From contig OX246746.1 in NCBI GenBank assembly GCA_945910005.1, forward strand, positions 35,057,638-35,121,637: a DNA stretch of 64,000 nt. The letters run 5' to 3'. Below are positions 1 to 12,598 of the stretch, piece by piece. Position numbers and translations under genes: made by a program. Each line of letters opens with the position of its first letter. Positions within the stretch are counted from its first letter, which is position 1. The notes under the pieces are model-generated. The model was not told the origin of the DNA and searched no databases. It worked only from the letters and a program-made list of their open reading frames with translations. The DNA comes from Isoperla grammatica (Eukaryota; Arthropoda; Insecta; Plecoptera; Perlodidae).

Positions 1-73
1 GGAATGAAGAAGCTGCATTAGACAACAGTGTAGTGTAGTACATAGTGTAAAGAAGAAACAACATCAGATGCAA

Positions 74-712
74 TTAATTTCTATCAAGATGAGATATGAA
101 GGATTTAATGAATGGTCGTAGTGGTAAAGAGATATCAACGTCCGAAGGCAGCGAGTTGTACAGCGTAGTGGCCCGTGTGAGGAACGATCGGCGTTCTATT
201 TCAGTTCGTGGAGTACATATGTGAAATAAATTACACTGCCGAGTCCTCCTGGATGGTACCCGCACACCCAGGTATTGTAGGATGTGTTTGCATTGCACGT
301 GACCATTAAAAATTGTGTGTAACAAAATAAGATCAGACTTCAGTCTGCGCTGTTCTATTGTGCCAATTCCCAGTTCAAGTAAAATATTACTATTTGAGAG
401 ATGATTAAGACCCGGCACTCTTTTGCGCACTATATAACAAAAGAAAGAAACAACACTGTTTAAAAGATTTAAATTACTCGGTGCTGCTGCACTCCATCTT
501 CCACGATAGGAAGAACTAGTGATGTGAAATACAACTTCAGCGCCTTCGGGCAATTGATGTTGGTATGCCTTTACAGCATGCCCAGCATTTGCATTGCTTT
601 ACTTTTAATCTTGACTATATGATCTAGAAATAGAAACTTCTCATCCAACAATACACCTAGGTCATTAACTTTGTGCAGCCTTGTCAGTGAGTTTGAGTGT
701 ATTTTTCTTGTT
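74..712 (-). pseudogene. LINE reverse-transcriptase C-terminal remnant
   Basis: This is the C-terminal end of a non-LTR retrotransposon ORF2. The minus frame from 553 to 74 contains the ending typical of jockey/CR1-like LINEs, with GTIEQRRLKSDLILLHTI followed by a Cys/Arg-rich stretch and YNSLPSDV. A second frame upstream (about 712 to 586) reads HKVNDLGVLLDEKF and ends in a stop at MLGML, which is the conserved segment that normally lies about 60 residues before the first part. The two pieces are in different frames, so the copy carries at least one frameshift and is dead. The LINE clade cannot be fixed from this fragment. Confidence 0.8.
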
Positions 713-870
713 TATGCCACAGATAAGCCCTTTCAAGGGCTTTGTGGATTTTATGAAGATGTAAAAATGTTGTGTGCTTTTGTTCAAATGATAACTTTTA
801 TAATAAAAAGAATAAATAAAATAATTATTATTAAAAAAAATATATGGAAAAAAAAAAAAAAAAAAAAAAA
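700..870 (+). repeat. LINE 3' UTR fragment with stem-loop and A-run
   Basis: This short plus-strand segment abuts the minus-strand LINE remnant. It contains a hairpin at 717-747: outer stem CCACA/TGTGG, 3-nt bulge GAT, inner stem AAGCCCT/AGGGCTT with loop TTCA. An A-rich tract (850-870) and an ATT array follow. The same hairpin plan occurs in the 3' UTRs of two better-preserved LINE copies at 20194-20226 and 23296-23328. I therefore read this as a heavily 5'-truncated LINE insertion. Confidence 0.6.
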
Positions 871-872
871 AA

Positions 873-903
<31 letters not shown>

Positions 904-930
904 TATTATTATTATTATTTTTATGTTATT
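871..930. repeat. (ATT)n microsatellite
   Basis: An imperfect ATT array directly follows the A-tract of the LINE tail at 850-870, which suggests that the array grew from the LINE tail. Confidence 0.95.
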
Positions 931-1026
931 TCCCTTCTTCTCTTCTCTCATTTGCACCATCGGGCTCCTCTTGAGCCAAGACGATGCGAGAGTGCACCCT
1001 AGGGTGGCGGCCGAAAGATGGTGGTG

Positions 1027-1029
1027 ACA

Positions 1030-1119
<90 letters not shown>

Positions 1120-1139
1120 TTATTTTTTTTATTTTTTAT
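1027..1139. repeat. (ATT)n microsatellite
   Basis: About 33 uninterrupted ATT units. The Tyr-only frame over it is an artefact. Confidence 0.97.
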
Positions 1140-2205
<1,066 letters not shown>

Positions 2206-2611
2206 TTTATTTATTTTAAATGGACAACATAATACAAAATTCCACTACTATGATTTGTTCCACAGTTGAAACTTAAAATACAAGCATAAAACATCAAGAA
2301 CAGTCAATTAAAGTACGCCCTTGACTACGGAAAACAAGACGAAGCGTAATGAAAATTATGACTTTGAATACGACATAAGAAATTCTATCAATAACATGTG
2401 GGAATAAACTTAATTGAAATAATGCACAGGAAGAAAACAATAATATTTAATAATAGTGGGAGGCGGGAGTATTATGTCGCTTGCATTACACGATTATTTT
2501 CAATACTCAGTTTTCGTAGGAATATCGGATGTAGGGGCAACTGATGTGCCTATAACGAATGTTTGTAGAGCGGTTAGTAGGATACTTCGAAACCAGTCGT
2601 GTGACTGGATT

Positions 2612-2682
2612 GCTGTTGGTGGGAACCGAACCCATGACCTACCGTATACGAGTATCGCGTGTTATTGCTGAGCCATACAACC
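2612..2682 (-). repeat. tRNA-like SINE head
   Basis: On the minus strand an A-box-like TGGCTCAGCAATA (2663-2675) precedes a B-box-like GGGTTCGGTTCCC (2621-2633) at tRNA spacing. No paired acceptor stem can be drawn, so this is a tRNA-derived SINE head or a tRNA pseudogene, not a working tRNA gene. The flanking DNA (2211-2611 and 2683-3069) holds nothing else recognisable apart from a run of C at 2856-2868. Confidence 0.55.
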
Positions 2683-3073
2683 CTATTGATCTTGTCATAT
2701 GAGGGCCAAATGTTTCCGGCTTATTTAAAACTGAAATTTATAAGTATCTATATTAGTTTTTGTATCCGGCCTACTGAGTAAATAAATAAATAATGGCCTA
2801 TTTGGTACATTTCCAAAATGTAAAAAGAAGAAGGTCGCTTCAACAGCCTTGTTGCCCCCCCCCCCCCCCTCATGCACAAGTTACCAGGCAGGACGCTTCA
2901 TTTAGCTTGGATTGCGTCACCGCGTAGGAGGGGCACTCCCGCACTCAGCGCGCATCATGATCAGACGACAGACGTAACCTACTCCTGAGGAAATGCTAAC
3001 AACTAATTATCAAGTTATGAAACTTTGAAACAAACCATGTTCAAAACATGAATGTTCAAGGAAATTATATCTA

Positions 3074-3076
<3 letters not shown>

Positions 3077-3149
<73 letters not shown>
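3077..3149. repeat. (TA)n microsatellite in Helitron 5' end
   Basis: About 36 TA units expanded from the short TA stretch usual next to the TC terminus of this Helitron type. Confidence 0.95.
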
Positions 3150-3154
<5 letters not shown>

Positions 3155-3189
3155 AAGATGTATGTATGTATGTATGTATGTCCTTTATA

Positions 3190-3840
3190 CATTACTAAAC
3201 CATTCATCCGATCTCCATGAAACTTGGCACATATATGTATTTTTTCACGGGGAAGGTTTCTATGCTATCCATTTTGGGTTTGCACGTGGTGATCGGTGCC
3301 TGCAAAGAGGGCTCACCAATGAATTGACTTCGAAACCGTTGGTACATATCACCATGAAACTTTGCACTTATATGTATTTTTTCACGGGAGAGGTTTCTAT
3401 GCTATCCATTTTGGTTTTGCACGTGGTGATCGGTGCCTGCAAAGAGGGCTCACCAATGAATTGACTTCGACACCGTTGGTACATATCACCATGAAACTTT
3501 GCACTTATATGTATTTTTTCACGGGAGAGGTTTCTATGCTATCCATTTTGGTTTTGCACGTGGTGATCGGTGCCTGCAAAGAGGGCTCACCAATGAATTG
3601 ACTTCAACACCGTTGGTACATATCACCATGAAACTTTGCACTTATATGTATTTTTTCACGGGAGAGGTTTCTATGCTATCCATTTTGCTGTAACTTCCCC
3701 ACGTGGTGATCGGTGCCTGCAAAGAGGGCTCACCAATGAATTGAATTCGACACCGTTAGACATATCACCATGCAACTAGGCACATATATTTTTTTTCACT
3801 GGGAAGGTTTCTATGCTATGCATTTTGTTGTAACTCCTTC
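3190..3840 (+). repeat. 137 bp tandem repeat inside Helitron
   Basis: About four and a half units. The motif ATGAAAC recurs at 3354, 3491 and 3628 (period 137), with a variant ATGCAAC at 3770 after a 5 bp longer unit. Each unit holds the phrase 'CAAAGAGGGCTCACCAATGA'. Units two to four are almost identical, so the amplification is recent relative to the outer units. Open frames across it arise because 137 shifts frame each unit, and they are not genes. Confidence 0.9.
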
Positions 3841-3966
3841 ACGAGGTCGAAGGCGCGGCCGTAGCAGTTGGGGGGGGGGGGTTCAAAAACAGAAAATGGA
3901 ATCACTCACTACAAATCTAGAGTTATCGTTATTTAAAAACCACCCGGCCCTTACCCCGGCCGCCTA

Positions 3967-4048
3967 ATTCAGAAACATTCGCGGGCGTACGCACAACTCA
4001 ACAAACTTTGATGAATTGTTGTGCGCATGCCCGCGAATGTTTCTGAAT
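3967..4048. repeat. 30 bp inverted repeat (hairpin)
   Basis: Arms 3967-3996 and 4019-4048 pair with two mismatches around a 22-nt loop. The arms start ATTCAGAAACATTCGCGGGC. It lies inside the Helitron, between the tandem array and the coding remnant. Confidence 0.9.
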
Positions 4049-4398
4049 GTAATAACAAAAGTGTGTACATCATAGTTTAGCGACAGTTCACCAAGTGACA
4101 CACCAAGAGTCGCGCAATCTGGTAGAACCGAGACTAAAGCGCTGCGTATTGTTGAGATGACTCTTCGTGTACTATACCTACTAGCCACACAGGCACATAA
4201 ACACCGGTAGAGTCAGTGACAAATAGTTGTGACACAGTTCGCGTGTGTTCGTTGTGAACTATAGATGTTTACTTAGTTACGTTTGGTACTTGGGTTGGAC
4301 ACATTCGAATCCATAGTTTATCCAATGATAAGGAGTTCACGTGACCGACCATTTTTTTGCGTTTAATGTAATAAACTTAATTCGCTGTTAATTCAACT

Positions 4399-4635
4399 AT
4401 GCCACCCAAACGAAACAATATCGGTCGATCTACACCTCAAGCAAGAAAGAAAAGAGCATCACGAGCATCAGAAACAGACGAACAACGGGAAGCAAGACTC
4501 GAAACCGTCCGAGCTCACAATGCTCAAGCCAGATCGTGTGAAACAGACGAGCAACGGGAAGCAAGACTCGAAAGTGTCGTATACGCACCAGACAGAAAAA
4601 CAAAAAATATTGTGTATCAAAAAGCACTTCAATAA
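4399..4635 (+). pseudogene. Helitron protein N-terminal fragment
   Basis: The 78-residue frame starts MPPKRNNIGRSTPQARKK and contains two copies of the ETDEQREARLE module. This basic, coiled repeat is the usual N-terminus of arthropod Helitron (PIF1-helicase-bearing) proteins. It stops after two modules and no Rep (HUH) or helicase domain follows before the Helitron 3' end 60 bp downstream, so it is a truncated relic. The ATG is the first in the frame and fits the family start. Confidence 0.7.
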
Positions 4636-4742
4636 ACACAATTACAACACACTTTTTTTTTCAGTGGTATTGCAACGCATGCCGGGTACTCGCTAGTATT
4701 TAAATAAAAGGAGCTGTCGAGATTTGTATATAAAATAAAAAT

Positions 4743-5161
4743 GCCAACGGTTTAGCCGCGGTCGCTTAGCCGGTTCCCATACGATCACCGAAGTTAAGCA
4801 ACATCGGCTTAGGTCAGGAGGTGGATGGACCACTCTTCTCCGAAACACTGTTACCGTTGGTTAGAGCAGATTGGAGGGTTCGAAAGCTTGTGTAACAGCT
4901 TCGTTCTTCTCGTCAACTGCTCGACAGTCCAGGTTAGTGGAGAAACCTATATGACTGGTCAAAGTTACACCGTCCTTTCGGATGGGACGTAAAGCCGATG
5001 GTCCCCTTTGTACTTTTCGACACGAGTAGGCTACGTTCTGGTACCAGGCTTTCCCTCCTCCCTTTCTCATTATCATTCATCAATCATCACTCATCACTCA
5101 TCAGGCTAAAGAGGCATTGTACCCTACACTGGCCTTAATTACAATAAAATAAATAAATAAA
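4743..5161 (+). mobile_element. 5S rRNA-derived SINE, full-length copy
   Basis: The head (4743 to about 4860) resembles arthropod 5S rRNA: start GCCAACGG, internal 'ACCGAAGTTAAGCAACATCG' (5S A-box region), then GTGGATGGACCAC (C-box region), closing on CCGTTGG that can pair with the start. The body follows, with 'TTTCGGATGGGACGTAAAGC', then a TCATCA-rich stretch and a TAAA-type tail. This is the SINE3 plan, transcribed by RNA polymerase III from internal 5S promoters. A second copy lies inverted at 53300-53722. Divergence from 5S rules out a working 5S gene. Confidence 0.85.
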
Positions 5162-5924
5162 CACTGCACCAACGAGCCAATCCAATCTCATCCATAACCT
5201 CATCCATCACAACATCCCAGCTCTTATACACTCAATTTGATGTCTACACTGAAAGACTTCGAGCATTCATGGTGAATCACTCCTAGTTTGGCAGTTGGCA
5301 CACATCGTATTGCTAAGTACCAACATACCAACAAGCACGTGAGCGCCGCTAATTGATACCCACGTGCATGGCACGTATTAATAGCACTGTCCAAAGAAAT
5401 CTTGTCGTTAACTTTGGCAGTGGACATAGTTCTTTCTGCAAGCAAGCGAATCCAAGTCGATGTTTGGACAAGCACTCGCTACTCTATACGTTGTTTTTTA
5501 TTATTTCGCACAATGTAATATATGCGAGTTACTGTTTGCCCTGATTTGGATTCGTCTTCAGTCAAGTCATGGATTCTTCTGTTGTTTTCTCCAATTTTGA
5601 ACCTTGGAAATAATGGATCTAAAATAGCTCTTTCTGTGAAGTGTGAAGACATGACTCGAGGAACGATGCCACATGATGTTGAGTACGTTAAACAATAAAT
5701 AAATCTTTAGATAGGAAATAAGTATAATACTTACTTACAAATCACAATACAGTGTACTTAGTTGAGGTATTATAGCAACCTACACCTTTATCAAAATGTT
5801 ATTTCATTTAATTACCTGTAGTTTCCGTAGCGTATTGACTTTGCTACGTATATAAAATTACAATCAATAAGCAAGTCGGGAAAGCTCGATGAAAATTACG
5901 AACATTTGTACCATCATTGTGAAG
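5162..5924. other. No gene seen
   Basis: No exon, RNA gene or transposon terminus recognised. Confidence 0.5.
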
Positions 5925-6013
5925 AACAATTCTACGCCATTAATGCTAGTGGTGAAGACTGAAGGGTCATCACCTTCAGCCTTCACCACTAGCATTAATG
6001 GCGTAGAATTGTT
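5925..6013. repeat. Near-perfect 41 bp hairpin
   Basis: Bases 5925-5957 are the exact reverse complement of 5981-6013 (33 bp). After one A/C mismatch (5958/5980) the stem continues for 7 bp (CTGAAGG 5959-5965 with CCTTCAG 5973-5979) around the loop GTCATCA. Transcribed on either strand it would give one long, almost uninterrupted stem-loop. No open frame crosses it. Confidence 0.95.
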
Positions 6014-6750
6014 GTGTGCATTGAGCTCATGTCATATACCATAATTGTTTAAAAAATACAAAATACAAAGTGCCAAAAAAAAAACAGAAAACTAGAAGAA
6101 TGGATAAATAATTCGAAAGTATACAATTAATTCCCTTGTTCCTACTATTTTGCATATTGTTCGAACACTCCTTCTAACTACCGTCACATTACAGGTGCAT
6201 TTAATGCAGTTGCACCTGTTGTCTACTGGTACCACTTATGGGCCCGTATACCGTATGACACGACCAATAAACGACTGAATTGCATCGATTTGCCGTGGTC
6301 TACAATCGCTAGGTAACGCAGAGAAGGAGAACGAGAACGGAAATGGGAACGAGAACAACGAATGTATGCAGAACAATACAAAATAGGATAAAGCAGACTA
6401 CAAATGTAACCCCGAACTAGGAGAACTAAAAGGTCGAGAATGTTCTCAGTTGTCGAGCACATTTATTCCATTCTTGTTTCCGGACCCTGAGAACAGGAAA
6501 GATGACAACGTTTGATTTTTCTCTCGTTCTGGGGACATTCGCAGCGGTAGTTCGTCATATTCACTGCCTATACCGTATATGAAACGGCCACATACTACAT
6601 AGGCTATATGTATTTGTTGTGCATTACCTCGATGTTTACCGTTCTCGCTTCCGTTCTCGTATGATGCTAGAATGAGGTGTCAAACTTAATGAAAACTTCG
6701 AAAACTTTAACTGAAATATTATCAGTGTAGTAAATTGAGATGTAAATATA
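6014..6750. other. No gene seen
   Basis: No supported feature. A GAGAACG-rich patch lies at about 6325-6360. Confidence 0.5.
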
Positions 6751-6843
<93 letters not shown>

Positions 6844-6852
6844 AATAATAAG

Positions 6853-6890
<38 letters not shown>

Positions 6891-6895
6891 TAATG

Positions 6896-6982
<87 letters not shown>

Positions 6983-7007
6983 GCCTAATAATAATAATAG
7001 TAATACA

Positions 7008-7056
<49 letters not shown>

Positions 7057-7080
7057 TTAATAGTAATAATAATAATAATA
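6751..7080. repeat. (AAT)n microsatellite, interrupted
   Basis: About 330 bp of AAT with scattered single-base changes. The poly-Leu minus frame is an artefact. Confidence 0.96.
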
Positions 7081-7956
7081 AAACAACAACAATTAACGTA
7101 ATTATTATTTTATTTTTTATTTGTAATATACATTGGTATCATTGCATAAACAAATTAGGAAACACCAGAGAGAAGATGTGTTTTTCTGGAATATCTTAAC
7201 TTTAGAAATAGTACGCAAGGTTTTGAGCTCTAGTGGCAACATGTTAAATAAAGATGGTACAGACAAGTAACATACTGATCTTTGGCCATATATTTGTTGT
7301 TGAAATCGGGGAGTACAGAAAACTCATCCAAGTTATCGTCAGATTGGCATCGGATTCATTCTGGAACACTCTCGTTATTATGAAATATAACTATTCACTG
7401 GAGCTACTCTCGGCTCAGTTGGATTTGCATTCGGATGAAATGGAACTCAGTTAATGAAACAATTCTTGTGCGTAAAACTGAAATCAATGTACAGCCTATA
7501 TTGTAGCTATGTCATCAATGATGTGTTTTCCATTGGTTAACTGTACTAAGAGCGTAGGTCGGGATATACTGGCTAACTGCCTGTTGGCAAGTGTAACCGG
7601 CATGTAACATGCGTGAGCTAGTCCAGCTCTTTCTATGCGTTACCATCCGTCCATTTGTTCCAACGCTTTCGGGCTAAATTCTAATGCGATGCGATGTACG
7701 TTTTGTTTTTTGTTTTTCTTAGTTAGAACAGTACTTTATTGATAATACAAACTAACCAGGGTTAACATAAAGTCAATACAGATTTCCCAATAAGGGAACA
7801 CTTAACAAAACAATAAAATGTATACATCTAATCTTCTTTAAATACAAAGCAAATTAGAATAAAATTATCACTTCAAAGTTCTGATGACAAAAACATTGTA
7901 GAAGTAATATTTGTATTTTTCAATACGGGAACACTAAACAAACCAATGGTATCTTC
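7081..7956. other. No gene seen
   Basis: No convincing exon. On the minus strand AATAAAGTACTG near 7730 resembles a polyadenylation region or retroposon tail, but nothing upstream supports a gene. Confidence 0.45.
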
Positions 7957-8165
7957 TTGCGTGTGCGCGTGTGCGTGTGCGTGTGCGTGTGCGTGTGCGT
8001 GTGCGTGTGCGTGTGCGTGTGCGTGTGCGTGTGCGTGTGCGTGTGCGTGTGCGTGTGCGTGTGCGTGTGCGTGTGCGTGTGCGTGTGCGTGTGCGTGTGC
8101 GTGTGCGTGTGCGTGTGCGTGTGCGTGTGCGTGTGCGTGTGCGTGTGCGTGTGCGTGTGCGTGTG
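7957..8165. repeat. (GTGTGC)n hexanucleotide microsatellite
   Basis: About 34 almost perfect hexamer units. Because 6 is a multiple of 3, all frames stay open (VRVRVR, CACACA, RTRTRT, HTHTHT); none is a gene. Alternating purine-pyrimidine over 200 bp favours Z-DNA. Confidence 0.97.
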
Positions 8166-10204
8166 ATCGCGGGCGTGGGCAGTTTTCCTACAAGGAGGTG
8201 GCATGGAGAAGATAACTTTACTTTTATCTTCATCTTGCCTATCCTAATAATATTTGCAGAAGGAGTGTGCCAATATTTGAAGGTGTATTAGTATTATGTT
8301 GTTTGAATGTTGGCGCCCATGGTCCAATGCAATCCGGTCAAGTATACTTGCATAGAAAGATTATAGCTAAGCATTATGTGTAGATGTTCTATCTTGATGA
8401 GATTAGAAAATTCTCTACTTCAATTTGATATTATTTTAGCATTTCTGTAATACTTTGTGCATCGCGGCAATCTAGTGATAAGATAGAAATAAGATAGACA
8501 CCGCTAACGGTCAAGTACTCTTTGAGACGTAAATACCAAATATAACAATCATCAAGCAAATAAACATGTTTTTAAATGCGTATGTTTCTATGTTCTTGTC
8601 AAGGGCCCCCTATTGCCCCATGTATGTCTGCGTACGCGATCAACTCAGTGGGCCGGTTTAATGACCTGGTTGATTTGTCTGATCATAGCTGTCATTACCA
8701 CGAGTAGAATTGATAGAGAAGTTACCTCATCATTTAAGTGGCGTAATAAGCAAAGGTCAAACCCAATATTCCCTGAGTGGGTATTATGGAGGTTTCGCGG
8801 GTTTCGCTAACTCACACCCATCCACTATATCACTCATTCACAAATGAAAACTGTTTGTTTATCACCTGAAATGTAAATCTAAGTCAAGGTCACGTGCCTT
8901 AGCGGCGAGACACTGGCACGCCACGTTAGACGAATCGTGAGATTGCGTGCTAGTCATGAAAATAGTCTAGTTCTAGTTCTCACTTTACCCAATCCTTACA
9001 GCTGTTCCTTATCATGATTATTCAAATCACAAGAACTACCGTGTTGGCCTCGCGAATCAATTAGGCTGATGTTCACAATGCATTTATGTGGGAATTATAA
9101 CCATAGCTTTCAGTACGGATGAATAATTATGTGTACAATAAACTCTCATGTCCCTTTTTCTAGTAATAACAGACATAATATTGTAACAACCTGTATACTG
9201 GCACAAATACGAGCTTTCCTTTCTAAGTTTGGTTTACTTGGATGCTTGCTGTGTATATTGTGTTGTATTGAGAAGAAATACAGGAGGCCAAACTGCAATA
9301 TCTCCCGATCTCTAAAACTCACACACTGTAGAAACAATTACAATTATTGGAAGAAGCGGTCAACTAGGATATTCCAAGTGGAAATAAGGACAATATTACA
9401 TTAAATATGTAAATTAAATGCATACGATAGCCTTAATTATATGAATAAGGTAATGGGGAATTAACAACGATAATAATGTTTCAAATAAACTCTACTTGAA
9501 ATTGAAAGTAATTAAATACATCATCGTCCATATATTATTTTCTCCAAAACAAAACAAAAATGTATGTATTATTTTTTTAGTCATTCAAGTCAAATATTTT
9601 GAATTTCATGTCATTGATTTACTAATTTACCCAGATATCATGATTTCCAGCAATGAATTTTTTATTTTTACTATTTTCTAAATATTTTTGTATTTGAAAT
9701 ACAAAATTGCCAATGTATTTATATCTTGTATTGGAAAATACTGTGGTCTACGTCTAATACATTTTTTTTTTTAATGTATTTGTTCATCTCTGATCTCTGC
9801 TCATTCACGGTGACCAGTATCTTTGTTTGGAAGATTGTCATACTCATGTGTATTCTTGTTGTTGTGTTGGGGATCTGTCACATCTAATGTTGGCACGCGT
9901 GGTGGAGGTCTGGTTTAGGAAGACTTCGGCCCCTTCAAGAAGAGCTTCTTGTAAACTAGGCGATTAGCAGAGGAAGGACTCGTACCCAACCTCTTATACT
10001 GGTAAGTGGTAGGAAGTACTTCTAAATATCATATCTACCTCACTCAAGTAGAACTACAGCTGATGGGGACCAAGTTATTAATACATAGCAGACAAGTTCT
10101 GTATCATGACATATGAACTGAAACCCGAGTCCGCAGAGCTAATATTAAAAGAGTTGACCACATATTTAATTACTTTGAGGGTCTAAGGCAAGAAATCGAT
10201 TTTG
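8166..10204. other. No gene seen; possible decayed hAT end
   Basis: About 2 kb without a supported gene. At 9580-9795 a run of TGTATTTTGTATT-like words ending TTTGTTCATCTCTG resembles the AT-rich subterminal zone and terminus of a hAT element like the one at 39266-40982, but the other end was not found. Confidence 0.3.
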
Positions 10205-10390
10205 TTTCGGTTTCTGTTCAGCCTAACTTTTCTGTATTTTTCGGTTTCTGTTCAGCCTAACTTTTCTGTATTTTGCGGTTTCTGTTCAACCTAACTTGTC
10301 TGTATTTTACGGTTTCTGTTCAGCCTATAACATTGTTAATTTTACGGTTTCTGTTCAGCCTAAATTGTCTGTAGCATATTCGTTCCGGTT
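10205..10390. repeat. About 44 bp tandem repeat, five copies
   Basis: The phrase 'CGGTTTCTGTTCAGCCTAA' recurs five times from 10205 to 10365, spaced by about 44 bp, with the last two units more diverged. Confidence 0.9.
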
Positions 10391-11858
10391 TTTGTATTAT
10401 GGCCATTATAGATTGGTTCAAACAATTTGAAAGAAAGGTTTGTTTTGTGCACATATTCTTTGCCTGTTGTTTGCGCGTATGTACTTACGTCATTTGCAAT
10501 GTTCGGGGGGAGGGGGGGGGGGGGGGGGGGGATGGAGATGAAATTCCCTTATGCGAGATTCAAAATTGGGGATAATTTTGTTTCGTGTATCTTGAAACTG
10601 TAATGATGGAAATATGCATTTCCCACCGTTTGCGGCCATCGCAAGGTTTTCAAGGCCACCGCGTCGAATCTCTAAGGATTATTTACAATGCAACTATTGG
10701 TATCATCATTCATCAAGAGAACTGGATCCACAACTAAACGTAACACATCACGTTTGGTGAAACACGAGCGAAAAGTGCGAGCGCGCTCACATACAGGATT
10801 ATTAGAGATCCGACGAACAATCCGGTCGGCCAAGAAAGGAAATTAAACATCTGGCTTTTCATTGATGCTCACAAACGGAAATTGGAGAAATGATTTATAT
10901 TAAAATGCGTAAGAAAAAACCGCATGCCTTGAGAAGTGTGCACCGTATATATAAACGGCGAAATCCAATAGGAAAGCAAGTCCTACTTTGTTTTTAAGGC
11001 TAAGTTGGTTGAGGTAGACCATGTATGGTGCGGGGCCTGAGGGCCCAACCACTTTCTCCAGTTCCTCATTCAAGATCATGTCAACACTAGATTCAAGATT
11101 TACCTAAATAAGTCACTTGAAAGACAATGCATGATTGCTACAATCTCAAGCAATACACTATAGGTATCCTAATAACACGTTCGTATACGTATACATAAAT
11201 AACTCTGCCTGCAGCGCCGTAGCTTCGTTGCGATACAGCATTGCATCACTACGCGGGTTTCTTGCCAGCTGTCATTAGGCAAAGGTAATTTATTCACAAA
11301 TTTCATTATTTTGCTAAGGTATTGTTTAGTTGGATACATTATCTTTGATCTGTAAAATTAATAGGGTCAAATTATAATTTTGGATTTTTTTTTCTATTAA
11401 ATTAGAGATTTCGTTTAGAATAGAAACATATTACTTAAATTTCAAAATATATAAAAGATTTTCGTTCATAAAAGTTGGTTGGAAATTCCACACAAGATTA
11501 TTACAGGAAAACAGATCGTGTTATGAGAGTGAGGGGACCGAACATTACAATCACATTCAAATTAACCAATTTGGATGTTTTAAATTTATTTCACTTATAA
11601 ACACCAAATGAAAAGAAAATTAGTGGCCATATATTGAGGTGATAAGTACTTTTAACGCCATACAAAATATTTAGTATTATTTTAATATTTTTAATATTAA
11701 CCAGAAGTAGAGTCTAAACGGATTGTTCAACAATTGACAAAAATGAATTAGCTGTTTTTGAAGTGTAATCATATACGAAATACATTCACACATAGAGTTA
11801 TTATACTTTTTAACGTCATGATAACGTTGCAGTTACACACCATTCTATTTCGTTTCAG
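10391..11858. other. No gene seen; long G-run
   Basis: No supported exon. A nearly pure G-tract lies at 10505-10530. Confidence 0.5.
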
Positions 11859-11884
11859 TGTGAGAGATAAAAATGGGTAACTTT
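11859..11884 (+). CDS. Candidate start micro-exon (MGNF...)
   Basis: A pyrimidine-rich acceptor ATTCTATTTCGTTTCAG (ending 11858) is followed by 26 bases holding ATG GGT AAC TTT (11873-11884) and then a consensus donor GTAAGT (11885). MGNF would be an N-myristoylation-type start. Coding exons this small carrying only the first codons are known in animals, but with no partner exon found this rests on splice signals alone and could be chance. Confidence 0.2.
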
Positions 11885-12150
11885 GTAAGTAAAACACTGA
11901 TTCCTTTAGATAATATAATACAGTATATTATATAATCATATATTTTTTGGATTTATAGTTGAAGATCTTTCTAGTTTACATACCAGTTCGAATATTTAAA
12001 TGAACTATAGTTACCTATCTAAAATAATTTACAATAATTTCACTTTTATTCTTCGAAATTTGGATTTTTATAAGTTCTCATGTTAGACCTATCTGTATAC
12101 GATAAGTGGCACATTCGTGTAATATCTGCATGTTGTTACTGTCTTCTTAA

Positions 12151-12424
12151 GGCGGGTTCACACAAAATGACTAAGACTTACGATTAGTGTTTAAGACTAA
12201 CGATTTAAGGTTTAACAGGGTTGAAGTATACGATTTATGTTTAAGCGTTAACAAACTTTTAAAGTGATTAGTGTTTAAGAACGAGTGATTAAGAAAGTTG
12301 ATTTTCGATTGTTGGCATTGTTGAAATACATTTGGGGATGGATGTTTCCGAGTACGTTGTTTTCCCAAGGCTTAATCACTCTATTGTTAGTCTTAGTCCA
12401 TAGTCATTCTGTCTGAACGCGCCT
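12151..12424. mobile_element. MITE with ~28 bp TIRs
   Basis: The left end AAGGCGGGTTCACACAAAAT matches the reverse complement of the right end (AAGGCGCGTTCAGACAGAAT), and the match continues through GACTA. Flanks are TTAA on the left and TTAG on the right, suggesting a TTAA target as used by piggyBac-type elements, with one base decayed. The interior has repeated GATTAGTGTTTAAG-like words. No coding capacity. Confidence 0.7.
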
Positions 12425-12443
12425 TTAGATAACCTGTATAGTT

Positions 12444-12598
12444 GTATACTTGGCCCGAAACAATCTTACAGATGCTTCCGTCACAGACGATTATTTCTTG
12501 ACCTACCATGCGAGTCCCATATTATTGAAATACTGATCGCTGATTGGTCACTAACCACCCTATACCAAACGCATTGGTAAGGTTGTTTCGGGGTATAC
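12444..12598. mobile_element. Small MITE with GTATAC-type TIRs
   Basis: Left GTATACTTGGCCCGAAACAA and the reverse complement of the right end, GTATACCCCGAAACAACC, share GTATAC, CCCGAAACAA and CTTAC with a 4 bp gap. It lies only 20 bp from the previous MITE. Confidence 0.55.

Larger units (their letters stand above)
3070..4696 (+). mobile_element. Helitron, degenerate
   Basis: The 5' end is TC followed by a long TA array, then the leader common in arthropod Helitrons (repeated GTAT, then a segment reading 'CCGATCTCCATGAAACTTGG'). The 3' end is GCCGGGTACTCGCTAG at 4681-4696. Preceding A at 3069 and following T at 4697 fit Helitron insertion between A and T with no target duplication. Inside are a 137 bp tandem array, a 30 bp inverted repeat and a coding remnant with the SETDEQREARLE motif at 4399-4635. 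No RepHel helicase survives, so the copy is non-autonomous. Confidence 0.75.

Noticed and set aside
4743..4862. A functional 5S rRNA gene
   Set aside because: The head lacks several conserved 5S positions, is fused to a SINE body and tail, and a second diverged copy exists.
7920..8291. Long overlapping frames of RTRT, HTHT, ACAC and VRVR repeats on both strands
   Set aside because: They arise from the GTGTGC hexamer, which keeps all frames open; no flanking exon signals.
8714..8771. Possible gene B exon 2 (minus) between CCCACTCAG and GATGAG|GTAACT
   Set aside because: It stays open in the right phase but has no pyrimidine tract and no protein-like signature; likely chance.
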